Shown: positions 9,348 to 18,383 of the stretch, piece by piece
Layout of the letters: the number at the start of each line of letters is the position of its first letter
Numbering within the stretch: the stretch's first letter is position 1
Assembly: GCF_047250385.1 (NCBI RefSeq)
Contig: NZ_JBLBVM010000056.1
Span: 186,001 to 250,000 of the forward strand
DNA: 64,000 nucleotides
From: Glaciecola sp047250385
GTDB taxonomy: Bacteria; Pseudomonadota; Gammaproteobacteria; Enterobacterales; Alteromonadaceae
Direction: 5' to 3'
Notes under the pieces: generated by a model
What the model saw: the letters and a program-made list of their open reading frames with translations, nothing else
The model's database searches: none
Told to the model about the DNA's origin: nothing
Program-made: the position numbers and the translations under genes

Positions 9348-10359
9348 AGGGCACCACCGTTAGTAAAGCGCGTTGACCAATAGCAACATTAGCATTTGGA
9401 AATACAATGGCTTCCCCATCCTCTAGTGTGCGATATTCAATATCTCCATCCGTTGCTAATAAGGTCCCTTTCTTGAAGTCCGTAAAATTAGGAATATTGT
9501 CGGCAAAATGAAGCGTGAACTGAGGACTGTGCTTATCAATAACCTGCTTAACATCGTAAATATCAAGTGGGCACTCGCTGAGGGTTGGTAAATCAGGCTC
9601 TGGTTTTGTTATCAATTGCTCAAGCATTCTAACTACATGACTAAAACTCGCCATATCGTTCTCACCAAAAGGCTTTACTTTTCCAAGTTCAACGGTAAAA
9701 CCATGCGTGCAATAGTTTAGTGAGGTGAAGTAACTGAAAGTTGATGTTGGTGTTTGCGAGAGCAATATTGTGTTCACAGCACAAGCAGATAGAAAACGTA
9801 ATTGATTCTTGTCATATGGGTGGCCATGTAAGAACGGATACACAGCAAATTTCTCATTCTTGGATTCACGGATCGCCGTGTGTAAATCATAGTGAATTCG
9901 TTGGGATTCGGCATGAGATTTTGGCTTATTTACATCAGCTTCAAAAAAGCGTTTAACTTCCTGCTTTATTTCTTGCGCACGAATTTGTTCTACATTATCC
10001 CTTGTTTCAGAGTCGTTAAATAGGCGGTTTAGGTTCTCTTCAACAAAACGCTCACCTATGTTCATAGCGGGCAGGTTTCCGAAAATAAACATTAATCTAT
10101 GTTGGCTTACTATTGTTTCACTTAGCAGTTCATCAACTAACTTATCGCAAATTTCAATTGGAGCAGTTTCATTCCCATGAACACCACAAGATAATAAAAT
10201 CGACTTTTTAGGCGCCGCTGTAGTAGGCTCAAACGTGATAATGCCAGGACAGCAAATCTCTACTTTGGTGCCATTTTTAAGCTTAAAACTTTGATTTTTT
10301 ACTATGCTTTCGGGAGAAAATCTTGAACGCTCTAGGAAGTTTTTTGGATTTGTTAACAT
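9337..10359 (-). CDS. astE: Succinylglutamate desuccinylase AstE
   Basis: 340 aa zinc enzyme of the AstE/AspA family. It performs the last step of arginine catabolism by the AST pathway: N-succinylglutamate to glutamate and succinate. Seen are the zinc His and Glu in GVHGNETAP, ENLNRLF, the zinc His in YDLHTAIR, and the catalytic region VELGKVKPFG. The length is normal. No other ast genes are nearby; it is paired with a HIT gene instead. The start is ATG, with a weak ribosome site. Confidence 0.92.
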   Translation of the reverse strand: MLTNPKNFLERSRFSPESIVKNQSFKLKNGTKVEICCPGIITFEPTTAAPKKSILLSCGVHGNETAPIEICDKLVDELLSETIVSQHRLMFIFGNLPAMNIGERFVEENLNRLFNDSETRDNVEQIRAQEIKQEVKRFFEADVNKPKSHAESQRIHYDLHTAIRESKNEKFAVYPFLHGHPYDKNQLRFLSACAVNTILLSQTPTSTFSYFTSLNYCTHGFTVELGKVKPFGENDMASFSHVVRMLEQLITKPEPDLPTLSECPLDIYDVKQVIDKHSPQFTLHFADNIPNFTDFKKGTLLATDGDIEYRTLEDGEAIVFPNANVAIGQRALLTVVPCEI

Positions 10360-10400
10360 GTCCGCTAATAAGGGTAATTAAACACCCTAGAATCATATCA

Positions 10401-11717
10401 TTAACTAGCTGACAATTTAATTTTATCTAGTAATAATTGCTGGAAGTCGCCTACCTTACAAAGTTCGATAAATGATTCAAACTTAACGGCAGGAGAAAAT
10501 AAGAAACCTTGCCCACTAAATATGCCTAACTCTTTAAGAATATTTAGTTGCTGAATTGTTTCGATTCCCTCAGCAACTACTTCACAGTTTTTGGCATCAC
10601 AAATTAACTTTGTCGCTTCAACAATGGCCTTGTTTACAGGGTTTTCTTGAAGTTCCATAACAAAAGTTTTATCGATTTTAATAGCACATAAATTGAGGTC
10701 TCGGATAAAGGACAAATTAGAATAGCCCTTACCGAAATCATCCATTGAAACCATAATACCCATCGCTCGGATTTCGTCTAATTGCCGCTTGACCATGAGT
10801 GAATTCGATAATGCGACATCCTCAGTCAGTTCAAGCTCGATCATTTTTGCTTGCAAAGAGTATTTTTGAATGGAGGTCGTCAATAAACGAGTAAGGCTTA
10901 CATCATATAATTGACTTGGTGATAAGTTGATGGAAATAGGTAAGTTAATACCGAGTTTGTTTAACTCCCCTGCTTTCTCTAATGCATATGAAATCGTCCA
11001 ATGACCAAGTTCATTCATCATATTGTAGGACTCTGCAGCCTCAATCAACGTACCGGGGAATAACACACCATCTAAGGGGTGATTCCATCGAAGTAAGCAC
11101 TCTGCCCCAATAATCTCAAGGGTATCTAAGTTTACTTTAGGCTGAAAATATAATTCTAATTCGTTGTTTTTGAGCGCTCTAGTTAAGTCAGCTTTAAGAG
11201 CAAGGCCACGACCCGTAACAGAGCTTTCATTGTCGTTTACGAAACTATAATTTTGATGTTTATTATTTTTGGCTTGTTTTAAAGCTGCCTCAGCTAGAGA
11301 TATGAGTTTTGTTGCTGAGAGCTTTGATTTCGTGCGACTGGCAATACCCACATTAAAGTCAGCAATAAACGCAGTATCATTTGTATGTAATGGCGTTTTA
11401 AAGTGTTCGACTAAATGTTGAAACTTAGCCTGCATTGCAGCTTCCGTGTGACGACCTTCAAAGACAAGACCAAATATATCACCACTAATCCGCCCTAAGA
11501 TTAAATCGTGACCAAATATCTCGTGAATACGGTTAACAATTTGAAGCAGAATCTCATCACCCGCTTTGTGGTCAAATGCAGAAGACACATCGGAAAAACG
11601 CATTACATCAACTAGCATGATTGAGAAATGTGGTTGTGATGCTGCAACGGCCTCAATCATGTCAATAAAATGATAGCGATTGGACAAGGTTGTCAATGAT
11701 TGATGCTTTTGAACCAT
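10401..11717 (-). CDS. GGDEF-EAL protein with degenerate GGDEF, probable c-di-GMP phosphodiesterase
   Basis: 438 aa, no sensor domain. The protein begins at the start of the GGDEF fold (SLTTLSNRYHF). The signature is SGDIF instead of GGDEF, so cyclase activity is unlikely. The EAL domain has ECL for EAL and keeps INLSPSQL, ELTED, DDFGKG, KID, AEGIET and the glutamine of GQGF, so phosphodiesterase activity is likely. No clear Shine-Dalgarno precedes the ATG, and the frame closes with a stop about 48 bases upstream. Lack of an N-terminal domain may mean truncation or a stand-alone enzyme. It lies behind the glgP terminator, so it needs its own promoter or read-through. Confidence 0.88.
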   Translation of the reverse strand: MVQKHQSLTTLSNRYHFIDMIEAVAASQPHFSIMLVDVMRFSDVSSAFDHKAGDEILLQIVNRIHEIFGHDLILGRISGDIFGLVFEGRHTEAAMQAKFQHLVEHFKTPLHTNDTAFIADFNVGIASRTKSKLSATKLISLAEAALKQAKNNKHQNYSFVNDNESSVTGRGLALKADLTRALKNNELELYFQPKVNLDTLEIIGAECLLRWNHPLDGVLFPGTLIEAAESYNMMNELGHWTISYALEKAGELNKLGINLPISINLSPSQLYDVSLTRLLTTSIQKYSLQAKMIELELTEDVALSNSLMVKRQLDEIRAMGIMVSMDDFGKGYSNLSFIRDLNLCAIKIDKTFVMELQENPVNKAIVEATKLICDAKNCEVVAEGIETIQQLNILKELGIFSGQGFLFSPAVKFESFIELCKVGDFQQLLLDKIKLSAS

Positions 11718-11820
11718 AAAAAAAATGAGTACCGAAAAATAAAAATAATGAGCGATAAGCTAGCGGGCTCTAATTGTTTAAATATCATACAGCATATCGG
11801 CCAACTTTGTGAAATCTTTG

Positions 11821-11846
11821 AAAAAAAAGCCAACTTTACGTTGGCT
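11821..11846 (-). terminator. Intrinsic terminator of glgP
   Basis: On the minus strand AGCCAAC, a 5-nt loop and GTTGGCT are followed by eight T residues. It lies directly downstream of the glgP stop codon. Confidence 0.88.
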
Positions 11847-11878
11847 CTTTTTCATAATCTCAGCTTATTCGAATTATT

Positions 11879-14452
11879 TCAACTTACTTCACACGGCGTC
11901 AGTTTCCAAATTCTCTCAACATAATCTGCAATTGAGCGATCTGATGTAAATTTGCCCATCTTCGCCGTATTCAAAATAGCCATTTTAGCCCATCTTTGCT
12001 TATCTCTGTAAGCCACATCAAGCGCTTTGTTGGCCTCGCTATATGACTCAAAATCAGCCAAGCACATATAAGGATCGCCGCCAGACAACATACTATTTTT
12101 CAAACTAGATAGGGCACCTGGTTGACCTGGCGTGAAGTAATCGCTATCTAACCAGTCAAGAATCGCCTTCACTTCTTTATTTTGATAATAAATATCGAAT
12201 GGATTGTAACCCTTCCTTGACAGTTCAGTGACTTCTGTCACGGTCATACCAAAGATAAAGATATTTTCCTCGCCTACTTCCTCGGCAATTTCAATATTTG
12301 CACCATCTAAAGTACCAATTGTCACTGCACCGTTTAATGCTAATTTCATATTACCAGTGCCTGAAGCTTCCTTGCCAGCAGTAGAAATCTGTTGTGAGAC
12401 ATCTGCAGCCGGAATCATTTTCTCCGCTAAAGAGACACGGTAATTAGGTAAAAAGACTACTTTTATCTTCTGATTAACGCGAGGATCATTGTTGATTTTC
12501 TCAGCAACTTTATTAATCGCATAGATGATATCTTTCGCTAATGTATACCCAGGAGCCGCTTTAGCACCAAAGATAAAGACACGAGGATGCATATCGTAAT
12601 CAGGGTTCTCCAAGACACGTCTGTACAAGGCCAAAATATGGAGTAAGTTCAAATGCTGACGCTTGTATTCGTGCAAACGTTTGATTTGAATATCAAAGAT
12701 TGCTTTTGTATCCACACTAATACCGGTTTGATGCTTAATTTCAGCGGCAAGTGCTTCTTTGTTTTTCTGTTTTACCTTCATGAACTGATTCTGGAAGGTC
12801 TTATTGTCAGCAAACTCAGATAGCTTATTTAAACGCTTCAAATCTGATGGCCAATCGTTTCCTATCTTTTTACCAATCAGTTCTGAGAGCAATGGATTAC
12901 ACGCTTTCAACCAACGACGTGGCGTAATACCATTGGTAACGTTAGTTAATTTACCCGGCCAAAGTGCCTCAAATTCTGGGAATAAATTCTCTTTCACTAA
13001 CTGAGAATGAATTTCAGCAACACCATTAACCGCAAATGAGCCAATGACCGATAGATTGCCCATACGCACCATCTTCTCAGTGCTTTCTTCAATGATAGAA
13101 AGTTTAGACTTCATCACATTATCGCCTGGCCATTTTTTCTCAACAAGCGATAAGAATCGATGGTTAATTTCATAGATGATCTCTATATGTCTCGGCAAGA
13201 TCTTTTCAATCATTCTTACTGGCCACTTCTCTAGAGCTTCGGGCAACAAAGTATGATTAGTATAAGCGAATGTTTTTGAACAAATACCCCAAGCAGTATC
13301 CCAATCTAGCTCAGCTCTATCAACCAAGATTCTCATTAACTCGGGAATCGCGATTGCAGGATGCGTATCGTTAAGTTGTATAACGACTTGTTCTGCAAAG
13401 CGGCTCCAATCATCTCCGTGGGCGCGCTTATAACGACGAATAATGTCTTTTAAAGAACATGCGCAGAAAAAGTACTGTTGAATTAAGCGAAGCTCTTTGC
13501 CTGCTTCGGTTTCATCATTTGGATACAAGACTTTAGAAATCGTTTCCGATTGAATGTTTTCGCGCTGAGCATCTACGTAACCACCTGAGTTAAATACATC
13601 CCAGTTAAAGTAGTCTGAAGATTCACTCTGCCATAAACGAAGAACATTGACGGTTTTTGCGCCGTAGCCTACAACCGGGATATCCCAAGGAACACCTTTT
13701 ACGATATTGCCCGGATGCCATTCTTTCTGAACGCGTCCGTTTTCACCATATTTGGTTTCAACATAACCATAAAGAGGCACTTCTTGAATAGACTCTGGAC
13801 GACATATTTCCCATGGGTTTCCGTAATCTCTCCAACTGTCAGGTCGTTCAATTTGAGCACCATTTTTTATTTCTTGACGGAATAAGCCATGTTCATAGTG
13901 TATTCCATACCCTATCGCTGGCAGCTCCATTGTCGCTAATGAATCAATAAAGCATGCTGCAAGACGACCTAAGCCGCCATTACCAAGTGCCATGTCTGGC
14001 TCTTCTTCAAGCACGTCTGTTAAGTCTACACCGAGCTCTTTCAAAGCAGCATCAGCAGTTTCAAATAAATTGAAGTTATGAAGATTATTGGATAACAGTC
14101 GCCCCATTAAGAACTCAGCAGAAAAATAGTGAACTGCGCGAGTATCGTTTATGTAATGCGTCTTTTGGGTGGTGCGCAAACGTTCAAGAACAAGCTCCTG
14201 CATTGCGGCACTAGTAGCTTTCCACCAAGCGTGATTGTTCGCTTTGTTTTCATCTGTTCCTAAAGTGGAATGCAGATGTTTAACAATCGCTTCTTTAATC
14301 TCTGTTTTTGAATACGATGCTGCAGAAGTCTCACTTACTTTTGCTTTTGATGATTTACGAGTACTTGTTCTCGTTGTGGCTACTTTTGAAGATGTAACCT
14401 TAGTTGAAGAAGTTTTTGAAACTGTACTTTTGGCTTTATTGGAAGATGCCAT
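11879..14452 (-). CDS. glgP: Glycogen phosphorylase with Ser/Thr/Lys-rich N-terminal extension
   Basis: 857 aa. It releases glucose-1-phosphate from glycogen or maltodextrin using pyridoxal phosphate. The PLP lysine sits in EASGTGNMK, about residue 700. Other conserved blocks are NGGLGRLAACF, NDTHPAIAIPELMR and LNGAVTIGTLDGANIEI. The first ~50 residues are low complexity (repeated SSTK, TSS, STRKSSK) and extend beyond the roughly 800-aa family core. The extension is in frame from an ATG with AAGAGAT upstream, and no alternative start with a good site precedes the core. It lies 198 bp behind pgm, and the two act in sequence (G1P to G6P). Confidence 0.95.
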   Translation of the reverse strand: MASSNKAKSTVSKTSSTKVTSSKVATTRTSTRKSSKAKVSETSAASYSKTEIKEAIVKHLHSTLGTDENKANNHAWWKATSAAMQELVLERLRTTQKTHYINDTRAVHYFSAEFLMGRLLSNNLHNFNLFETADAALKELGVDLTDVLEEEPDMALGNGGLGRLAACFIDSLATMELPAIGYGIHYEHGLFRQEIKNGAQIERPDSWRDYGNPWEICRPESIQEVPLYGYVETKYGENGRVQKEWHPGNIVKGVPWDIPVVGYGAKTVNVLRLWQSESSDYFNWDVFNSGGYVDAQRENIQSETISKVLYPNDETEAGKELRLIQQYFFCACSLKDIIRRYKRAHGDDWSRFAEQVVIQLNDTHPAIAIPELMRILVDRAELDWDTAWGICSKTFAYTNHTLLPEALEKWPVRMIEKILPRHIEIIYEINHRFLSLVEKKWPGDNVMKSKLSIIEESTEKMVRMGNLSVIGSFAVNGVAEIHSQLVKENLFPEFEALWPGKLTNVTNGITPRRWLKACNPLLSELIGKKIGNDWPSDLKRLNKLSEFADNKTFQNQFMKVKQKNKEALAAEIKHQTGISVDTKAIFDIQIKRLHEYKRQHLNLLHILALYRRVLENPDYDMHPRVFIFGAKAAPGYTLAKDIIYAINKVAEKINNDPRVNQKIKVVFLPNYRVSLAEKMIPAADVSQQISTAGKEASGTGNMKLALNGAVTIGTLDGANIEIAEEVGEENIFIFGMTVTEVTELSRKGYNPFDIYYQNKEVKAILDWLDSDYFTPGQPGALSSLKNSMLSGGDPYMCLADFESYSEANKALDVAYRDKQRWAKMAILNTAKMGKFTSDRSIADYVERIWKLTPCEVS

Positions 14453-14478
14453 AATTTGATCTCTTATATTGAAAATAA

Positions 14479-14503
14479 CTGCCTGTAATTTTATTACAGG
14501 CAG
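14479..14503 (-). promoter_or_regulatory. Strong hairpin between pgm and glgP
   Basis: An 11-bp perfect stem (CTGCCTGTAAT / ATTACAGGCAG) with a 3-nt loop lies about 27 bases upstream of the glgP start. The following T-run on the minus strand is interrupted (TTATTTTC). It may be a weak terminator for pgm, an attenuator, or an mRNA-stabilising structure for glgP. Confidence 0.55.
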
Positions 14504-14650
14504 TGAGATAAAACCACGCTAAATCGTATGAAAACGTATGCATATGTTAATGCAGTGTTAACTTATTAGAATTTTTAACTAAGAAACTGACAAATTCGCA
14601 ATAAGTTTACATTTTATTAACACGAGCTATCACAAAACTTAACAATCAGG

Positions 14651-16294
14651 CTATTTATTCAAAACTGAACTCACCAATTCCTCAGCTTCTTTTACTAATT
14701 GCTGTAAGTGTGTATCACCAAGAAAACTCTCAGCATAAATCTTATAAACATTTTCAGTTCCCGATGGCCTTGCAGCAAACCAGCCGTTTTCTGTGCTTAC
14801 TTTTACACCACCAATAGCGGCATTATTCCCTGGAGCATGGGTTTGAACATTTGTTATTTTCTCGCCAGCCAGCTGAGTAGCTGTCACTACCTCTGCTGTC
14901 ATACTCGATAAGGCAGCTTTTTGTTCCAGCGTTGCAGCCACATCAATTCGAGTATAGCTAGGCGTGCCATGCACCTCGGTAAGCTTTTCGTACTGCTTCG
15001 ATGGGTCCTCACCTACTACTGCTGTCATCTCAGCAGCTAGTAGGCACATAATAAAGCCATCTTTATCGGTTGCCCAAGGGCTACCATCTTGTCTAAGGAA
15101 AATGCCGCCCGCTGATTCTTCGCCAGCGAAAGCGATAGATTGATTGCTTAAGCCCTCTACAAACCATTTGAAGCCTACAGGCATCTCTTTAATTTCACGC
15201 CCCAAATTCGCACAAACTCTATCTATCATGCTGCTAGAAACTAATGTCTTACCGACACTCATCTTGCTAGACCACTGTGGTCTGTGCTGGTAAAGATAAT
15301 TAATTGCGACGGCAAGATAGTTATTTGGATTCATTAAGCCCGCTGTTGGAGTCACAATGCCGTGCCTATCAAAATCGGGATCGTTTCCGAAAGCCAAGTC
15401 GAATTTACTTTTAAGTTTGATTAGACCAGCCATAGCGCTAGCTGATGAGCAGTCCATGCGAATTTTGCCATCTTTATCGCAATGCATAAAACCAAATTGT
15501 TGATCTACACTTTTATTGACAACTTCAATATCCAGTGCGTACTTATCCGCAATACGATCCCAGTAATGAATTCCTGAACCACCTAATGGATCAGTACCCA
15601 GTTTAAGTTTGGCATCAGCTATTACTTTCATGTTGATGACTTGGTCTAGGTCATCAATATATGCAGTGGCAAAATCTATTGTGCTTACATGGCTTGAATG
15701 CATTGCCTTTGAGATTGTCATTCTTCTGACTTGCTGACATCCATTTGCAATAATCTCATTTGCGCGTTGTTGGATTTGATTCGTGACATTTGAGTCAGCA
15801 GGACCACCATGCGGCGGATTATATTTAAAGCCGCCATCACTAGGTGGATTATGAGAAGGCGTAATCACAATACCATCTGCAAAAGCGCTCGTACGTCCCT
15901 TGTTGTAGCTTAATATACAATGTGAAATCACCGGCGTTGGCGTAAAGCCATTATTCTCTTGAATAACGATATTAGTTTCATTAGCCGCTAACACTTCAAT
16001 GCATGTCGTAATCGCCGCTTCAGAGAGTGCATGAGTATCCATACCAATGAATATTGGTCCTGTAATGTCATTTGCGTTTCGGTATTCAACAAGTGCTTGA
16101 GAAATGGCAGCGATATGAATGTCATTAAAGGTGATCAAGCTGGAGCAACCTCTATGGCCGGATGTGCCAAAACTCACTCTTTGCTGAGCTATTTCTACTG
16201 ATGGATGAAAAGAATAGTAATCTGATATTAGTCGTGCAACGTTTATAAGCATATCTGGAGTAGCAAGCTTACCGGCCATGGCGTGGAGGCTCAT
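14651..16294 (-). CDS. pgm: Phosphoglucomutase (alpha-D-glucose-specific)
   Basis: 547 aa member of the alpha-D-phosphohexomutase family. It interconverts glucose-1-phosphate and glucose-6-phosphate. Seen are FGTSGHRG at the N-terminus, the phosphoserine loop TPSHNPPSDGG (about residue 145), the metal loop DPDFDRHG, the sugar loop GEESAGG and the phosphate loop RPSGTENVYK. The length matches the E. coli Pgm type. The start has AAGGA six bases upstream. It is divergent from the moxR operon and likely leads a pgm-glgP unit. Confidence 0.96.
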   Translation of the reverse strand: MSLHAMAGKLATPDMLINVARLISDYYSFHPSVEIAQQRVSFGTSGHRGCSSLITFNDIHIAAISQALVEYRNANDITGPIFIGMDTHALSEAAITTCIEVLAANETNIVIQENNGFTPTPVISHCILSYNKGRTSAFADGIVITPSHNPPSDGGFKYNPPHGGPADSNVTNQIQQRANEIIANGCQQVRRMTISKAMHSSHVSTIDFATAYIDDLDQVINMKVIADAKLKLGTDPLGGSGIHYWDRIADKYALDIEVVNKSVDQQFGFMHCDKDGKIRMDCSSASAMAGLIKLKSKFDLAFGNDPDFDRHGIVTPTAGLMNPNNYLAVAINYLYQHRPQWSSKMSVGKTLVSSSMIDRVCANLGREIKEMPVGFKWFVEGLSNQSIAFAGEESAGGIFLRQDGSPWATDKDGFIMCLLAAEMTAVVGEDPSKQYEKLTEVHGTPSYTRIDVAATLEQKAALSSMTAEVVTATQLAGEKITNVQTHAPGNNAAIGGVKVSTENGWFAARPSGTENVYKIYAESFLGDTHLQQLVKEAEELVSSVLNK

Positions 16295-16391
16295 ATGATT
16301 CCTTAATAATCTAGTAGTGATTACTAAATATACTACCTTTTATTGAACGTAAAACATACATACATAGGTATTATTTTGACGGGGGTAGTTT

Positions 16392-16420
16392 TTGACAAGA
16401 TCCATTACACTCTTAAGTAT
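16392..16420 (+). promoter_or_regulatory. Candidate sigma-70 promoter of the moxR operon
   Basis: A perfect -35 TTGACA at 16392-16397 is followed after 17 bp by AAGTAT as a weak -10. It is about 40 bp upstream of the moxR start. Confidence 0.4.
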
Positions 16421-16461
16421 AGGTAATAGAGTAAATTTAAAACGGCGAAAAATGAATTCAG

Positions 16462-17373
16462 ATGCGTAAAGATATTGAAAGCTGTGTTGCTGCCATTAAG
16501 CAAAAAATTAAAGGTAAAGATGAGCAAATTCAACTCGCTCTTGTGTGCCTGTTGGCAAAAGGCCACTTACTTCTCGAAGATCTACCTGGAATGGGTAAAA
16601 CTACATTAAGCCAATGTTTAGCATCGGTTCTAAGCATGGATTATGCGCGCGTTCAATTCACCTCTGATTTACTGCCTGCTGATATGTTAGGTGTCAATAT
16701 ATATGAGCCCGACACACATCAATTTAATTTTCATGCAGGTCCTATTTTCCACCAGGTTCTATTAGCGGATGAAATAAACCGAGCAAGCCCCAAAACTCAA
16801 AGTGCCTTACTTGAAGCGATGGCAGAAAGCCAAGTAACAATAGATGGTAAGAGTTATGAATTACCAAGCCCCTTTTTTGTTATCGCGACACAAAACCCAT
16901 TATTTCAGTCAGGAACATACCCCCTACCGGAATCACAAATTGACCGTTTTACCATGAAGTTATCGCTAGGCTTCCCTAATTTTGAAGCTGAAAAGGCCAT
17001 GTTATTGAGTAGTGATGACCGCTTAGTCAATACCTCAGTGATTGACACTGAAAAACTTCTTCACTTACAAAAGCAAGTAGATGAAGTAATTGTGAGTGAG
17101 GCTGTTGTTGACTACATTTTAGCGTTGGTGAATGCCACAAGGGACAACCAAGAGTTTCCTAATGCATTATCGCCGCGAGCATCAAAAGCCATATATCATT
17201 GCGCCCAAGCCTTTGCTTTCATCCACGACCGAACTTATGTGATCCCAGAAGATGTGCAAATGATCTTGCCTTCAGTTACCGAACATCGACTTCGCGGGCA
17301 AGATCAATATGCACAAAATGCGAATTTGCTCAGTGTACAGTTATTGAAAAAAGTCGATCCTATTGCCGCCTAA
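16462..17373 (+). CDS. MoxR-family AAA+ ATPase
   Basis: 303 aa chaperone-like ATPase. Walker A is GMGKTT (about residue 42) and Walker B is LLADEINRASPKTQ (about 103), followed by the sensor segment ATQNPLFQSGTYPLPE typical of MoxR proteins. These ATPases usually activate a partner with metal-binding or DUF58/VWA domains. It leads a three-gene operon with DUF58 and transglutaminase genes. The ribosome site is weak; a 5-codon mini-ORF (ATG at 16452) overlaps the start and may couple translation. Confidence 0.92.
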   Translation: MRKDIESCVAAIKQKIKGKDEQIQLALVCLLAKGHLLLEDLPGMGKTTLSQCLASVLSMDYARVQFTSDLLPADMLGVNIYEPDTHQFNFHAGPIFHQVLLADEINRASPKTQSALLEAMAESQVTIDGKSYELPSPFFVIATQNPLFQSGTYPLPESQIDRFTMKLSLGFPNFEAEKAMLLSSDDRLVNTSVIDTEKLLHLQKQVDEVIVSEAVVDYILALVNATRDNQEFPNALSPRASKAIYHCAQAFAFIHDRTYVIPEDVQMILPSVTEHRLRGQDQYAQNANLLSVQLLKKVDPIAA

Positions 17374-17383
17374 GGATGTTGTT

Positions 17384-18382
17384 ATGAAGTCCTGGACCCA
17401 AGCGCGAATCGATAGATGGTTAGATAAACGAATACCAGCTAGTAGCGCCTATCAGATGGATGTAAATAACACCTTTATTTTACCCACCCGGTTTGGCTGG
17501 GCTATTTTAGGTTTAATGACATGCCTATTTATTTTAGGCACAAACTACCAAAACAACGTTATCTTGATGTTTTGCTATTTCGTCTTTGCACTTTTGCTAC
17601 TCTCATTATTTCACAGCTATGCTAGTTTTGTTCAATATCACATTGGTTTTAGACCTATCGATAATTTCTTTGCCAACCAACAGGTGGAAATGCAAGTAGA
17701 TTTGAACCACAAAGCAAGCAGATCCTCACTTCACTCTTTATCAAATATCGCAATTTATAGTAAGACTAAACCGATGTACGAGTATTTGGTAAAAGGTAAA
17801 AATCTCGTTACTATTTCGCCTTATAAGAGAGGTTTACACAAATTAGATCGCGTTTCAGTTGAAAGCATTTTTCCTTTTGGTTTGTTTAAATGCTGGACAC
17901 ATCTTCTTGTTCCGTATAATTTTTTTGTTTTTCCAAGTCCTATCGCATGCAGTTTAAAGCTAAGGCAGCAGCAATCAAAAGGAAAAAGCGGAAGTCAAAC
18001 CGGTATAACGGTTACCACCGAAGATTTACAAGGAATTAGAGCATACCGAGATTCAGACCCTATTCATCATGTTTCGTGGAAGCACTTTGCAAAAGGGCAA
18101 GGTCTACTGAGCAAAGATTTTAGTGAACGCTCCGCAATCTCTGGTTGGTTAAACTTCAACGACTACTACAACGGCGATGTTGAACAGACCTTAGGGGAGC
18201 TTTGCTATCAAATTTTGGAGTTAAGTAAGCAAGATGCGCTGTTTGGCTTTTCAATTGGTAGCCAACAAATTATGCCAAGTACAGGTATTCAGCATCAAGA
18301 ACAATGCTTAGAAGCACTCGCGCTTTATCGCCACAAGCAAAGTATGCATGGCACTGACCCAAAAGCAGAAGGTCAGTCTTAA
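17384..18382 (+). CDS. DUF58 domain membrane protein
   Basis: 332 aa. Two adjacent transmembrane helices lie near residues 27-70 (FGWAILGLMTCLFIL and MFCYFVFALLLLSLF). The C-terminal DUF58 signature contains GIRAYRDSDPIHHVSWKHFA. The family is VWA-like and always found with MoxR ATPases; its exact function is unknown. The start chosen is the ATG with AAGGA eight bases before it, overlapping the end of moxR; an upstream TTG would lie inside moxR. One base separates it from the transglutaminase gene. Confidence 0.9.
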   Translation: MKSWTQARIDRWLDKRIPASSAYQMDVNNTFILPTRFGWAILGLMTCLFILGTNYQNNVILMFCYFVFALLLLSLFHSYASFVQYHIGFRPIDNFFANQQVEMQVDLNHKASRSSLHSLSNIAIYSKTKPMYEYLVKGKNLVTISPYKRGLHKLDRVSVESIFPFGLFKCWTHLLVPYNFFVFPSPIACSLKLRQQQSKGKSGSQTGITVTTEDLQGIRAYRDSDPIHHVSWKHFAKGQGLLSKDFSERSAISGWLNFNDYYNGDVEQTLGELCYQILELSKQDALFGFSIGSQQIMPSTGIQHQEQCLEALALYRHKQSMHGTDPKAEGQS

Positions 18383-18383
18383 T

